From: an uncultured Dyadobacter sp.
GTDB lineage: Bacteria; Bacteroidota; Bacteroidia; Cytophagales; Spirosomataceae
Length of the DNA stretch: 64,000 nucleotides
Reading direction: 5' to 3'
NCBI RefSeq assembly: GCF_946482605.1
Contig: NZ_CAMLSE010000009.1
Coordinates: 237,785-301,784, forward strand
The position numbers and the translations under genes were made by a program. Positions 35,878 to 46,838 of this stretch are shown here, piece after piece (positions within the stretch are counted from its first letter, which is position 1; each line of letters begins with the position of its first letter). The notes under the pieces were generated by a model that did no database searches, was not told the DNA's origin, and was given only the letters and a program-made list of their open reading frames with translations.

Positions 35878-36162
35878 ATGACTTCATTTTACAAAATTGC
35901 TCTCATCCTGGCATTATACTTCGTCGGCCTGAGCCTGGCGACGGCGCAGCTGACCGTGTTTAATGTTCCTTCTTCCGAAATCACGGATCGGGGCCGGCTG
36001 AGTTTTCAGCACCAGTTTGAGATCAGCCATCAGAAAGGCAGGCTAACCATGGGAGTAAGCATTCACCTGTCCAAACGGCTTCCCTTGTCGCTGGGCTGGC
36101 AGCGCATGAATAGTGATGGTTCGCAGGCGGCCGTTGTCCAGCTCACTGTACTTCCGAAATGA
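35878..36162 (+). CDS. Exported protein, possibly a truncated outer-membrane-type protein
   Basis: 94 residues from ATG 35878. A signal peptide ends near ATAQ (residue 24). The mature start LTVFNVPSSEITDRGRLSFQ and the alternating SHQKGRLTMGVSIHLSKRLP text resemble the first strands of larger beta-barrel proteins, whose remaining length is absent. Either a short secreted protein or a remnant. It converges on the LLM flavoprotein gene. Confidence 0.55.
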   Translation: MTSFYKIALILALYFVGLSLATAQLTVFNVPSSEITDRGRLSFQHQFEISHQKGRLTMGVSIHLSKRLPLSLGWQRMNSDGSQAAVVQLTVLPK

Positions 36163-36195
36163 CAAGCCAGCAAGAGCGCCGGACATGACACCCGG

Positions 36196-37164
36196 CTACC
36201 CTGCCAGTTGTGGGAGCACATTCGCTCCGAATGCTTCTATGAAATGCTGCTGATTCAAATTGACGTTGTGCAGAAACAGCTGCGACACGCCCGCTTCGAT
36301 GTCTTTGGCCAGCCACTCCACATGCTGATCGGTGCTATCCGAAATCCTCACGGCGCTGAACATGTCCTCGGGCTTCACCATGGCGCCCGCGGCGTCGAAG
36401 CCTTCTGGAGACCGGATGTCCGAGAGCAGGGAAGAGTGAAAAATATTGTTATGCCATTGCTGATGAGCGCCTTCCGTTGCCATTGCCATCGTGGTATCGT
36501 ATGATAGCTGGACTTTCAGATAAATGGGCTTGCCCTCGCCGCCGCCCCGGTGGAAAGCTTCGACCATCCGTTTGAGCTGCTCCTGCGGCCGGGAGGTGGT
36601 GATCATGGCATCCGCCCACCCTCCTACCCATTCGGCAGTCTGCTCGGTCAGCGCCGCGCCGACTACCATCGGCATATATCCGGGCAGCGTATAAAGCTTG
36701 GCGTCATAGGTATCGATCATCCCCGCGTGAGTCACGGATTCGCCCGCCCATAGCGCACGCATAATGTCCACACACTCTTTGAGCCGCTGGTTCCGTTCGG
36801 CTTTGGATGGCCATCGTTCCGCCGTGATATGCTCATTCAGAAACTGTCCGCTGCCGACTGCGATCCAGAACCGCTGCGGGAACATTTCGCACAGGGTCGC
36901 TACCGCCTGGGCAATGATCGCCGGGTGGTAGCGCTGGCCGGGTGCATTGACGATACCGAATGTGAGGTCGGTAGCCTGCATGGCCGCGCCGAGCCAGCTC
37001 CACGCAAAGCCGCTTTCGCCCTGCGTCTGGCCCCAGGGAAAAAAATGGTCGGAGGAAAGAATCTGAGAAAAACCTGCGTGCCGGGCCAATTTCACAAAAT
37101 TGATTAACTCACTCGGTTTGAACTGCTCATGGGAGGCGTGGTAGCCGATCCTGATCTTACTCAT
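36196..37164 (-). CDS. LLM-class flavin-dependent oxidoreductase
   Basis: 322 residues from ATG 37164 (MSKIRIGYHASHEQF). A luciferase-like TIM barrel with SSDHFFPWGQTQGESGFAWSW and GSGQFLNEHITAERWP. It resembles the 'non-F420 flavin oxidoreductase' group (TIGR03885-like). It likely uses FMN or F420-like cofactor with an unknown substrate. Cytoplasmic. It stands alone. Confidence 0.87.
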   Translation of the reverse strand: MSKIRIGYHASHEQFKPSELINFVKLARHAGFSQILSSDHFFPWGQTQGESGFAWSWLGAAMQATDLTFGIVNAPGQRYHPAIIAQAVATLCEMFPQRFWIAVGSGQFLNEHITAERWPSKAERNQRLKECVDIMRALWAGESVTHAGMIDTYDAKLYTLPGYMPMVVGAALTEQTAEWVGGWADAMITTSRPQEQLKRMVEAFHRGGGEGKPIYLKVQLSYDTTMAMATEGAHQQWHNNIFHSSLLSDIRSPEGFDAAGAMVKPEDMFSAVRISDSTDQHVEWLAKDIEAGVSQLFLHNVNLNQQHFIEAFGANVLPQLAG

Positions 37165-37515
37165 ATACTGTGTTTTAGTTCCATCCATATGCTAATGCCG
37201 CAATGTGTTTGCGCACCTGGCCGTGCGAAGGCGGTGATTCGACCGGCCGCGTACGTATAGGCCGTTGGGCAAGCGCGTGCATTGATGCCGCGTCGTAATC
37301 AATAAATGTGCCAGAAATAGCAATCAGCAGAGGTACCGGTACGCTGCAGTATTTTTCGCGACATACTTATATTTTTTCCCGGTTTGACAAAGATGTGGCC
37401 CGGTTTTTGATGCAATGTGCGCCGAAAAATGCCGGGAAACGATGTGGGAAGAGCAACGGCCCTGACCGCCAACTCGCTACACCGCATCGAGCGGTTTGAA
37501 ACAAAAAAACCAGAT
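37165..37515. other. Divergent intergenic region
   Basis: 351 bases between the LLM oxidoreductase and the SpxH-like gene. An open stretch in frame with the downstream gene has no conserved character. The bases 37370-37390 are T-rich (ATATTTTTTCCCGGTTTGACA) and may belong to a promoter, but spacing to a start is poor. No gene is supported. Confidence 0.4.
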
Positions 37516-38184
37516 ATGCATCACAATTCCGACCAGCTACCGACTATCAAAGTCGTTTACTACACTCACCCATTATGCGTCGATAGCTGGGCCATGCAGC
37601 CCTGCTGGGACCAATTGATCCAAAACTTCGGCGAATTACTGAGCTTCCATTTTTGTATGACATCCGCGCCAACCTCCGCGGAGGACGCGATACCCGCGCC
37701 AGGCACCTCGGCTGCTAAGAGCACGCGTGATGTGGCCAGCCTCGCTGTAAAAGCGGCCGCACTGCAATCGCAACGCGCCGCAGACCTCTATCTGGCCGGG
37801 CTCAGGAGGGCCGCGATGGCCGAACAACAGGATATTTCAAGAATGGATATTCTGGTAGAAGTAGCCCGTGAAGTGAGCAAGTACCACAGAAATATCCTCA
37901 ATTTACACCAGTTTGGAAAAGATTTCGATTCGCGCGCAAGTCGCCAGGCGCTGTATGAAGACCAGCAGAAAATCCGTCTGAACGGGATCCGTACCGTCCC
38001 TACATTGACCTTCACACTCGAAGGCAAGGGCATTAAAGTAAGCGGAGTCAACAGCTACGAACGACTGACAGGCATCCTCGCCAAGCTTTCGCCCGACGCA
38101 TTCAATCACTTCAAACTGACGGGGTTTAACTTTCATGCCAATCTGAAGGGCGGCCACGATCAGGATGATGCGATCAGCCAATAA
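37516..38184 (+). CDS. DsbA-like thioredoxin-fold protein (SpxH/YjbH-like)
   Basis: 222 residues from ATG 37516. The N-terminal strand leads to YYTHPLCVDSWAMQPCW: a Cys starts the active-site helix, but the CxxC position reads CVDS, so the second Cys is Ser; a further Cys lies seven residues on. The middle is a helical insert. The cis-Pro loop RTVPTLTFTL lies near residue 160. This matches the SpxH/YjbH branch (an adaptor of ClpXP in Firmicutes) more than periplasmic DsbA; it has no signal peptide and should be cytoplasmic. Redox enzyme activity is doubtful. Confidence 0.78.
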   Translation: MHHNSDQLPTIKVVYYTHPLCVDSWAMQPCWDQLIQNFGELLSFHFCMTSAPTSAEDAIPAPGTSAAKSTRDVASLAVKAAALQSQRAADLYLAGLRRAAMAEQQDISRMDILVEVAREVSKYHRNILNLHQFGKDFDSRASRQALYEDQQKIRLNGIRTVPTLTFTLEGKGIKVSGVNSYERLTGILAKLSPDAFNHFKLTGFNFHANLKGGHDQDDAISQ

Positions 38185-38290
38185 AGTGTTCGGACATCAG
38201 ACCCTATTACTACTTTAAATGAAGGTTCCGCAGCAATTGAATGCAACGGCATGAATATTGTGTACCTTTCTGTTTCCAATCCTTACCAAA

Positions 38291-39190
38291 ATGAACGGGT
38301 CCAAAACGATTTTTCTTGTTGATGACGATGAAGACGACCGAATGCTGATGCGCCAGGCGCTGATCAAGACGATCAGCCCGATCAACGTTGTCGACGTGGT
38401 GTGTGGAGAAGACCTTTCGACTGCTTTGGATCATGCATCCGATGGCCCGAAACTGATCCTGATGGATATGAACATGCCGAGGATCAACGGACTGGAAATG
38501 CTTGCTTCGCTTAAAAGCGATACGCGCTACAAACATATACCGGTGGTGATGATATCAACGACCACCAACCAGGAACTGATCAGCCGGGCATACGACCAGG
38601 GAGCGAATGCCTTCATTGTCAAACCTATTTCGCTGGAAGAATACGAGCAGGTTTCGCATGGTATAGGATTATGTTTTCTGAATAATTACCGGTGGATTAC
38701 CACTACGCCGGTGTCGGAGAGCTCCGGGAGCAAAACGATCATCGTCGTTGAAGATAATGATGACCACTGGCATCTTTTAAAGACAGCACTCCGGAACAGC
38801 TCGATCAAGTATAACGTCGTCAGGATGAATACCCGGGAGAGGGCCCTGGCCTTTGCCTATAATGAGCTGACGGACTTTCTTCCGGCAGTCGATATGATCC
38901 TGATCGACCTGTACCTGCCCGAGCGCGAGGATGGACTGCAACTGCTCTCGGCTATACGTAACTCCGTGCACGCCCACCATCTGGAACACATTCCCATTGT
39001 AATTTTCACTTACTCGGACCGTATCGACGACATCGACGAATGTTACAGGCACCAGGCGAACGCATACCTTGTCAAACCGCTGGACATCAGCGGGTGGCGC
39101 TTTTATTTTGAAAACCTGCTTGAATTCTGGTCCAAAACGATCAGGCCGGCTGACTACCGCGCCGATGCCAGACGGAAAACCCGGCGCTGA
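38291..39190 (+). CDS. Response regulator with two receiver domains
   Basis: 299 residues from ATG 38291. First receiver: acidic pair in FLVDDDEDDRML, Asp in LILMDMNMPRINGLE, ISTTTN and FIVKPISLEE. Second receiver, from ~155: VVEDNDDHWHLL, Asp in ILIDLYLPEREDGLQ, FTYSD and YLVKPLD. No DNA-binding or enzyme domain. Both sites have the full set of residues, so it may join two inputs or serve in a phosphorelay. No kinase is adjacent. Confidence 0.9.
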   Translation: MNGSKTIFLVDDDEDDRMLMRQALIKTISPINVVDVVCGEDLSTALDHASDGPKLILMDMNMPRINGLEMLASLKSDTRYKHIPVVMISTTTNQELISRAYDQGANAFIVKPISLEEYEQVSHGIGLCFLNNYRWITTTPVSESSGSKTIIVVEDNDDHWHLLKTALRNSSIKYNVVRMNTRERALAFAYNELTDFLPAVDMILIDLYLPEREDGLQLLSAIRNSVHAHHLEHIPIVIFTYSDRIDDIDECYRHQANAYLVKPLDISGWRFYFENLLEFWSKTIRPADYRADARRKTRR

Positions 39191-39206
39191 GCCATCGCGG
39201 AGCGTT

Positions 39207-39698
39207 TCACTCGCACTTACGTTGCGTGAAACGTTCGATCAGTTCCTGCAAAAACAGGTCGGTGGCGGTTTCGTCCGACAATGCCGCGCCGAGCAGGCGC
39301 CGGGCATCCTGAAGACCGGCTTTACCAGCCATCCCCAGCAAACTTTCATAACAGCTGATCTTGTGCTGAATAATCCTGGCAACTAACAGGGTGAGCGACA
39401 GATCCCTCATTCCTCCTGGCTGCGGACCATCCAGCGCTCGCATGATGTGCTGTTCGATATCTGCCATTTCCGGGCCTAGCCGTTTGCCGGGTTTGAGGCC
39501 AAACTTCCCGGTAATTTTGAGCTGATGCTGCTCAGACAGCGCTAATGCGCTCCGAAGCGCCCGCGAAAGCTCCGTCGACCAGACGGCCTGCATGACCCTG
39601 GGGATAATGCTGCTGATCTGTTGTTCGGCCTGCATCGCCTGGCTAAGTGCCGAGCGCAGGGAAACGCTCGCGGGAATTAATGTGGGTACAGCTTCCAT
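39207..39698 (-). CDS. Diverged DUF892 ferritin-like protein
   Basis: 163 residues. Helix text (ALSQAMQAEQQISSIIPRVM, RALRSALALSEQHQLKI, RIIQHKISCYESLLGMA, DETATDLFLQELIE) follows the DUF892 plan seen at 14463-15014. Several acidic metal ligands are weak or replaced. Probably a stress protein that no longer binds a di-iron centre. It is the last of a minus-strand run with two DUF421 genes, 156 bases downstream of them. Confidence 0.7.
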   Translation of the reverse strand: MEAVPTLIPASVSLRSALSQAMQAEQQISSIIPRVMQAVWSTELSRALRSALALSEQHQLKITGKFGLKPGKRLGPEMADIEQHIMRALDGPQPGGMRDLSLTLLVARIIQHKISCYESLLGMAGKAGLQDARRLLGAALSDETATDLFLQELIERFTQRKCE

Positions 39699-39854
39699 CC
39701 AATACTTAGGTTTAATGTAAAAATCGACGCGTCATGTAAAAAACCGTTCCCATTCGCGGCCGTATTCCCGGCGATGATGAGCTGCGGTTGTTCCACAGCC
39801 AGGAAAATGGGGACAAGACGCCTCCCGGGGTCATTTAGTGAGCAAAATTTGCCA

Positions 39855-40541
39855 CTAGCTGACTGCCGCTGCCGTTTCGTCGCTTCCGCAACTGGCACAC
39901 CGCGCATCGCGTTGTTGTGTCCGCACGAGTGCGCCGCATTGCTGGCAGGCAAGCCGGTCGGTGGGGCGGCATACACTGGCTCTAAATTCACTGTCATTAC
40001 CGGGTAATACGCTCAGCCCGGGCTGTACATCTTCGGCTGGAATGAAGGTAAATGCCCCGCTGGCCTCAAAGTAAAGTCGTTTCACCTGGCCAAGGTGCCT
40101 GATCCCATTGCCCCGAAGCTGCGCAAAGGCACGTTCGGTGGTAATACCGGTCTTTCTCATGTTGTCCAGTTTCAGCTGCCCGTCCGCAATCAGCACGGTA
40201 AGGTCTCCCTGCATGACCGATTCAAGCCTCTGATTGCGGATAGCGAGCCAGGCAGCCAGTTGCTGGACCGCGATCACCACCGCAGCAATTACCAACGCTG
40301 CCAGAATGCCGCGGTCGGGCGACTGTAACGGGACGCCAATGGCTGCCGCCAGGGACACCATCGCAATCATTTCGTTACGACTCAGCTGGGAGGCCATGCG
40401 CTTGCCCATTAATCGCATCGATACCATCAGCACCAGGTATATGATCGCAATCCTGAGCACGACTTCCCAGTAGAAACCCGCGGGCACATCTCCGATGAAC
40501 ACGCGCTGCCAGTCCCCCAAATGAATATCCTCTTTTTTCAT
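39855..40541 (-). CDS. DUF421 membrane protein with C-terminal zinc ribbon (gene 2)
   Basis: 228 residues. Three N-terminal membrane helices (AIIYLVLMVSMRLMGKRM, EMIAMVSLAAAIGVPLQS, ILAALVIAAVVIAVQQLAAWLA) precede the YetF-like soluble domain (LADGQLKLDNMRKTGITTE). The tail has two CxxC knuckles, CQQC and CASC, for one zinc. Role unknown; YetF proteins sit in the membrane of spore formers. The ATG overlaps the sister gene by 4 bases. Confidence 0.85.
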   Translation of the reverse strand: MKKEDIHLGDWQRVFIGDVPAGFYWEVVLRIAIIYLVLMVSMRLMGKRMASQLSRNEMIAMVSLAAAIGVPLQSPDRGILAALVIAAVVIAVQQLAAWLAIRNQRLESVMQGDLTVLIADGQLKLDNMRKTGITTERAFAQLRGNGIRHLGQVKRLYFEASGAFTFIPAEDVQPGLSVLPGNDSEFRASVCRPTDRLACQQCGALVRTQQRDARCASCGSDETAAAVS

Positions 40542-41266
40542 GACGTTTGTTGTTTAACCTCAGACCGCGTTGAAATGTTGGCCTTGCCCCACTGATCCGC
40601 ACCGCATTCCGGGCATAAGTCCTGCCGATGCTCCTGCTCGGCGACCGTGCCGCAGTTGGCGCAAACCACCGTGCCGCTCTTCACTTGCTGGCCGAAGCCA
40701 TTCATACTTTCGTCATCGGGCGGAAAAAGCAGCAAGCCGGGCCATGCCCCATCCTTGCGGTAAATGCTGAACAGCCCGCAAGCTTCGAGGTATACGCGCT
40801 CCACTTCGCCAAGATTGTAGATTTTTTCGCTCCTGAGGGCTGCAAAAAGCTGCTGACGTGACACTTTAGTACTGCTCATGACTTCCAGTTGCATCACCCC
40901 ATCCTTTACGAGCGTGCTGGCAACGCCCTGACTTCGCGCTTCGAACCATTTGCTTTTGAATTCGAGCCAGTTGATACCCCGCTGGAAAATGAGGGCACAC
41001 AGGAGGATCAGCGTACATACCAGCAGGCCGGTCTGCGGCATTTGCATTCCCGGTGAAACGATCGCACCCAGGGTGATCATAACCGCCAGTTCGGCGATCG
41101 TCAGCTGCCCGCCCATTCTTTTACCCATGAACCTGACCACTACCAGCAGTACAATGTAAATAATCAATGTGCGGATCAGTACTTCCAGCATAAATTCCAC
41201 CGGGGCTTCTCCAAATAATATCCGGTAAAAATCTCCCGGGACGATATCTTCCTTTTTCATGATCAA
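40538..41266 (-). CDS. DUF421 membrane protein with C-terminal zinc ribbon (gene 1)
   Basis: 242 residues. Same plan as the sister: three helices (LIIYIVLLVVVRFMGKRMGG, LAVMITLGAIVSPGM, LLVCTLILLCALIFQRGINW), the YetF domain (LVKDGVMQLEVMSSTKVSRQ) and a two-knuckle tail, CANC and CPEC. Sequence similarity between the two is clear but moderate, so the duplication is old. Co-translation by ATGA overlap suggests a heteromer. Confidence 0.86.
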   Translation of the reverse strand: MIMKKEDIVPGDFYRILFGEAPVEFMLEVLIRTLIIYIVLLVVVRFMGKRMGGQLTIAELAVMITLGAIVSPGMQMPQTGLLVCTLILLCALIFQRGINWLEFKSKWFEARSQGVASTLVKDGVMQLEVMSSTKVSRQQLFAALRSEKIYNLGEVERVYLEACGLFSIYRKDGAWPGLLLFPPDDESMNGFGQQVKSGTVVCANCGTVAEQEHRQDLCPECGADQWGKANISTRSEVKQQTS

Positions 41267-41332
41267 TCAGACTTAACGGTAATCCGGCTTGTCGGGCAGC
41301 CGATCCCCAACGATTAATACTATACGTCAAAT

Positions 41333-41710
41333 TCAGGTTTTGACCACTGGCCCGGATTGATCATGTGAAGGATGCTTTGAAGTAAGCAGTCCGGCTGAAA
41401 CTTCGAACAGGCCCATGAGCAGGTGTGGGAGAAAAACCTCCTGGGCAAAGCCAAACAGCCAGGGCGACGAGGCCAGCAATGCGCCGGAAAACACATCGGC
41501 CGTCAGGTGGACGCGCATGGGGATGCTCCGGACCATTCCGCCCTCGTAGTCAGTAAAAAGTGATAGCATCAAAGCGAGCAGGCCAGCGGCGATCACTGTC
41601 CAGGTTGCGCCAACTGAATCTTTGAAGCCAAAGATCCACGGGGAGGCCATGAAGATAATGCCTGCAAAATAGTCGATTTTCGCATGCATGGCGGTGCTGA
41701 GTATTTTCAT
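41333..41710 (-). CDS. SPW repeat membrane protein
   Basis: 125 residues. Four membrane helices in two repeats, each starting with a D/A-x-F motif and the tell-tale ASPWIFGF and SSPWLFGF. The family is small and of unknown function. It is 66 bases upstream of the DUF421 pair on the same strand, probably one operon. Confidence 0.88.
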   Translation of the reverse strand: MKILSTAMHAKIDYFAGIIFMASPWIFGFKDSVGATWTVIAAGLLALMLSLFTDYEGGMVRSIPMRVHLTADVFSGALLASSPWLFGFAQEVFLPHLLMGLFEVSAGLLTSKHPSHDQSGPVVKT

Positions 41711-41832
41711 CCTGATTGGTCATTAAAGTGATAGACAGCCGCGCCGGCTTGCCCGCCGGAACGGAAATTCCGCCGGGCTGATAAAATTCCGTGCCAGTCG
41801 ACCAGCAAAGCCGGATCATCAGAATGAATGTT

Positions 41833-42822
41833 TTAGCGCAGCAAGGTCTCCGTGTTATACCGGTTCCTGTATTCGACCGGCGTTAACCCTGTGATCCGCT
41901 TAAATATCGTCCTGAAAGTTTTCAGGTCGTTATAGCCGACATCATAGGTAACGGAGGCAATGTTCGATTCACCGGCTTCCAACGATTTTTTAGCTGCCTC
42001 CACCTTGATTCGCTGAATGTACTCGATCGGGTTCAGCGTGGTGGCGCTTTTGAAACGACGGATAAAATTTCGTTTGCTCATGTTGACCTCCGTGGCGATC
42101 TGATCCACTGAAATATCTGCCTTGAACTCGCTTTCGATATAGGATTGCGCCCGGTGGATCTCCTCATCGTTATGACTGCGCTGGCCGGAGAAAATGGTGA
42201 AGATACTTTGAGAAGTTCGCCCGTAGTCCAGGGCGTAGTATTTACTCAGGCTGATCGCAATGGCCTTGCCACAGCTCTTTTCGATGAAGTACAGCAGGGC
42301 ATTTAATGCGGAAAAGCCCCCGCCTCCTGTAATGATCGCTTCGGACTGGGTTACTACCTGCTCAGGCCGGAAGTTGACCAACGGATATCTTTTCCGCATA
42401 TCGTCGATAACGCCCCAGTGCGAAGTGGCAGGCATACCATTCAACAACCCGCATTCCGCTACGAAATAGGCCCCGGTGCAAAGACTGATGATCCGGGCCT
42501 TCTGCTGGTATTTCGCAGCAAGCCAATGGATCAGCGGTTCGTTTTTCGCCAACAATTCTTCGATGTCCTCCCCTTCCGTGTTCATGGGAGGCACGACGAT
42601 AATGTCCGTATCGAAAACGTCGGACAGGGTTTTTCCACAATAAAACTGAACCGGAAGACCCAGCCGAATATCATTCAGATGCACGCCTACGAGGTCGATC
42701 TGAAACGGAGCGGGCCGCCCGTCCCTGACCACCGCCTCATTTGCTCCTGTGAGCAGCGCAACCGTGCTGGAAAGTGCTGTCAGGAGCACATCCTCGTACA
42801 CGACAATGGAAATATGTTTCAT
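41833..42822 (-). CDS. AraC-family regulator with N-terminal DJ-1/PfpI domain (GlxA-like)
   Basis: 329 residues from ATG 42822. The N-terminal ~190 residues are PfpI-like, with the elbow CTGAYFVAECGLLNG around Cys 116. The C-terminal AraC DNA-binding domain has two helix-turn-helix units: DISVDQIATEVNMSKRNFIR, and NIASVTYDVGYNDLKTFRTIFKRITG with the LTPVEYRNRY end. Ligand unknown. It faces away from the DUF1569 gene, so it may control that gene or the downstream SPW operon. Confidence 0.9.
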   Translation of the reverse strand: MKHISIVVYEDVLLTALSSTVALLTGANEAVVRDGRPAPFQIDLVGVHLNDIRLGLPVQFYCGKTLSDVFDTDIIVVPPMNTEGEDIEELLAKNEPLIHWLAAKYQQKARIISLCTGAYFVAECGLLNGMPATSHWGVIDDMRKRYPLVNFRPEQVVTQSEAIITGGGGFSALNALLYFIEKSCGKAIAISLSKYYALDYGRTSQSIFTIFSGQRSHNDEEIHRAQSYIESEFKADISVDQIATEVNMSKRNFIRRFKSATTLNPIEYIQRIKVEAAKKSLEAGESNIASVTYDVGYNDLKTFRTIFKRITGLTPVEYRNRYNTETLLR

Positions 42823-42955
42823 AAACAACTGGTTACGGCCCTGATCAAACCTACAACAAAGTTGGCACAAAATACACCTTTGAATGTCATTTTATCACGC
42901 GGACCATCTTCGGGAGCCCCGGTAATTTTGCCTCATCAACTAACAACAAACAACT

Positions 42956-43456
42956 ATGAAAACGATTTTTGATGCAGCAACCAGGGACGAACTCGTCGGA
43001 AGAATCCAGTCTCTCAGCAAAAGCAACCTGGCGCAATGGGGTAAAATGAATGTGTATCAAATGGTGAAGCATTGCATCATCTGGGACGAATGGGTTTTAG
43101 GCATCCATAGCCCAAAGTATAAGCAGGAGTTCCTGGGATTGATTTTCGGCAAAATGGCTTTGAAGAGCTTTGTAAAAGATGAGCGGCCTCTCAAGAAAAA
43201 TGTGCCTTCGGGCAAGGCATTCATCGTCACCGAGCCGGATGGCGATCTGGAAGCCCAAAAGAAGATCTGGATCGGGCGCATCAATGGTTACGCGGATTTT
43301 GCAAACGAGGCATTCATCCACGACTTCTTCGGAAAGATGACCCGGGAGGAAATCGGAATATTTGCCTACAAACATGCGGACCACCATTTACGGCAGTTCT
43401 CCGCCGGCGAACCAGTCAATGCCGGGGAAATCCTCGCCACAACCTATCCACGATAA
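42956..43456 (+). CDS. DUF1569 protein, DinB-like fold
   Basis: 166 residues. Motif YQMVKHCIIWDEWVLG contains the first His of the metal triad, and late HADHHLRQF gives the other His residues. A four-helix DinB-like bundle, cytoplasmic. Possibly a metal-dependent thiol-related enzyme, as in the DinB superfamily, but no substrate is known. It diverges from the AraC gene. Confidence 0.85.
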   Translation: MKTIFDAATRDELVGRIQSLSKSNLAQWGKMNVYQMVKHCIIWDEWVLGIHSPKYKQEFLGLIFGKMALKSFVKDERPLKKNVPSGKAFIVTEPDGDLEAQKKIWIGRINGYADFANEAFIHDFFGKMTREEIGIFAYKHADHHLRQFSAGEPVNAGEILATTYPR

Positions 43457-43513
43457 TACATGTGAAACGGTCTTCACTGCATCAGATCCGCACATGGCTG
43501 ATCTGCCCATTGC

Positions 43514-43566
43514 ATCGGGGTCATGCTGTTAAACACGGTGTACGTGTTTAACAGCATGACCCCGAT
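43514..43566. repeat. Perfect 24-bp inverted repeat with 5-base loop
   Basis: The arms 43514-43537 and 43543-43566 are exact reverse complements around GTGTA. It lies in the gap between DUF1569 and MarR. No T run follows, so it is not a plain terminator; it could act as one, or be a REP-like element or a regulator site. Confidence 0.85.
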
Positions 43567-43592
43567 TCTCTTCCAAATAAAATCACCAATGA

Positions 43593-43622
43593 TTTGATCC
43601 TTAGAATTTAATATTATCTTTG
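43593..43622 (+). promoter_or_regulatory. Bacteroidota-type promoter of the marR-rph operon
   Basis: TTTG at 43593-43596 and TATCTTTG at 43615-43622 match the -33 and -7 consensus with an 18-base spacer. The transcript would start about 25 bases before the marR ATG. Confidence 0.7.
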
Positions 43623-43633
43623 TTGATAAGATA

Positions 43634-43646
43634 CTTATTAAATAAG
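43634..43646. promoter_or_regulatory. Palindrome CTTATT-A-AATAAG, candidate MarR operator
   Basis: It lies between the predicted transcript start and the marR ATG, a common place for an autorepressing MarR site. The AT-rich palindrome form also fits MarR binding. No binding evidence. Confidence 0.5.
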
Positions 43647-43653
43647 ATATAAA

Positions 43654-46748
<3,095 letters not shown>

Positions 46749-46762
46749 ACCGGGACTGCGCC

Positions 46763-46817
46763 AAAAAAGAATGGTCATTCAATGCCCTAAATCTGAAATT
46801 CAGGCATTGAATGACCA
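46763..46817 (-). terminator. Terminator of the sugar dehydrogenase gene
   Basis: A perfect 15-bp stem (arms 46772-46786 and 46803-46817) is followed on the minus strand by CTTTTTT. It also lies just after rph on the other strand, where the T run is weak. Confidence 0.8.
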
Positions 46818-46838
46818 ATTAACTTATCAGCGACGTTG

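Noticed and set aside
37516..38184. Periplasmic DsbA oxidoreductase
   Set aside because: No signal peptide and no CxxC; the motif and length fit the cytoplasmic SpxH-like group better.
39200..39233. Hairpin CGTTTCAC / GTGAAACG as a terminator
   Set aside because: Short stem, no T run, and it overlaps the 3' coding end of the DUF892-like gene.
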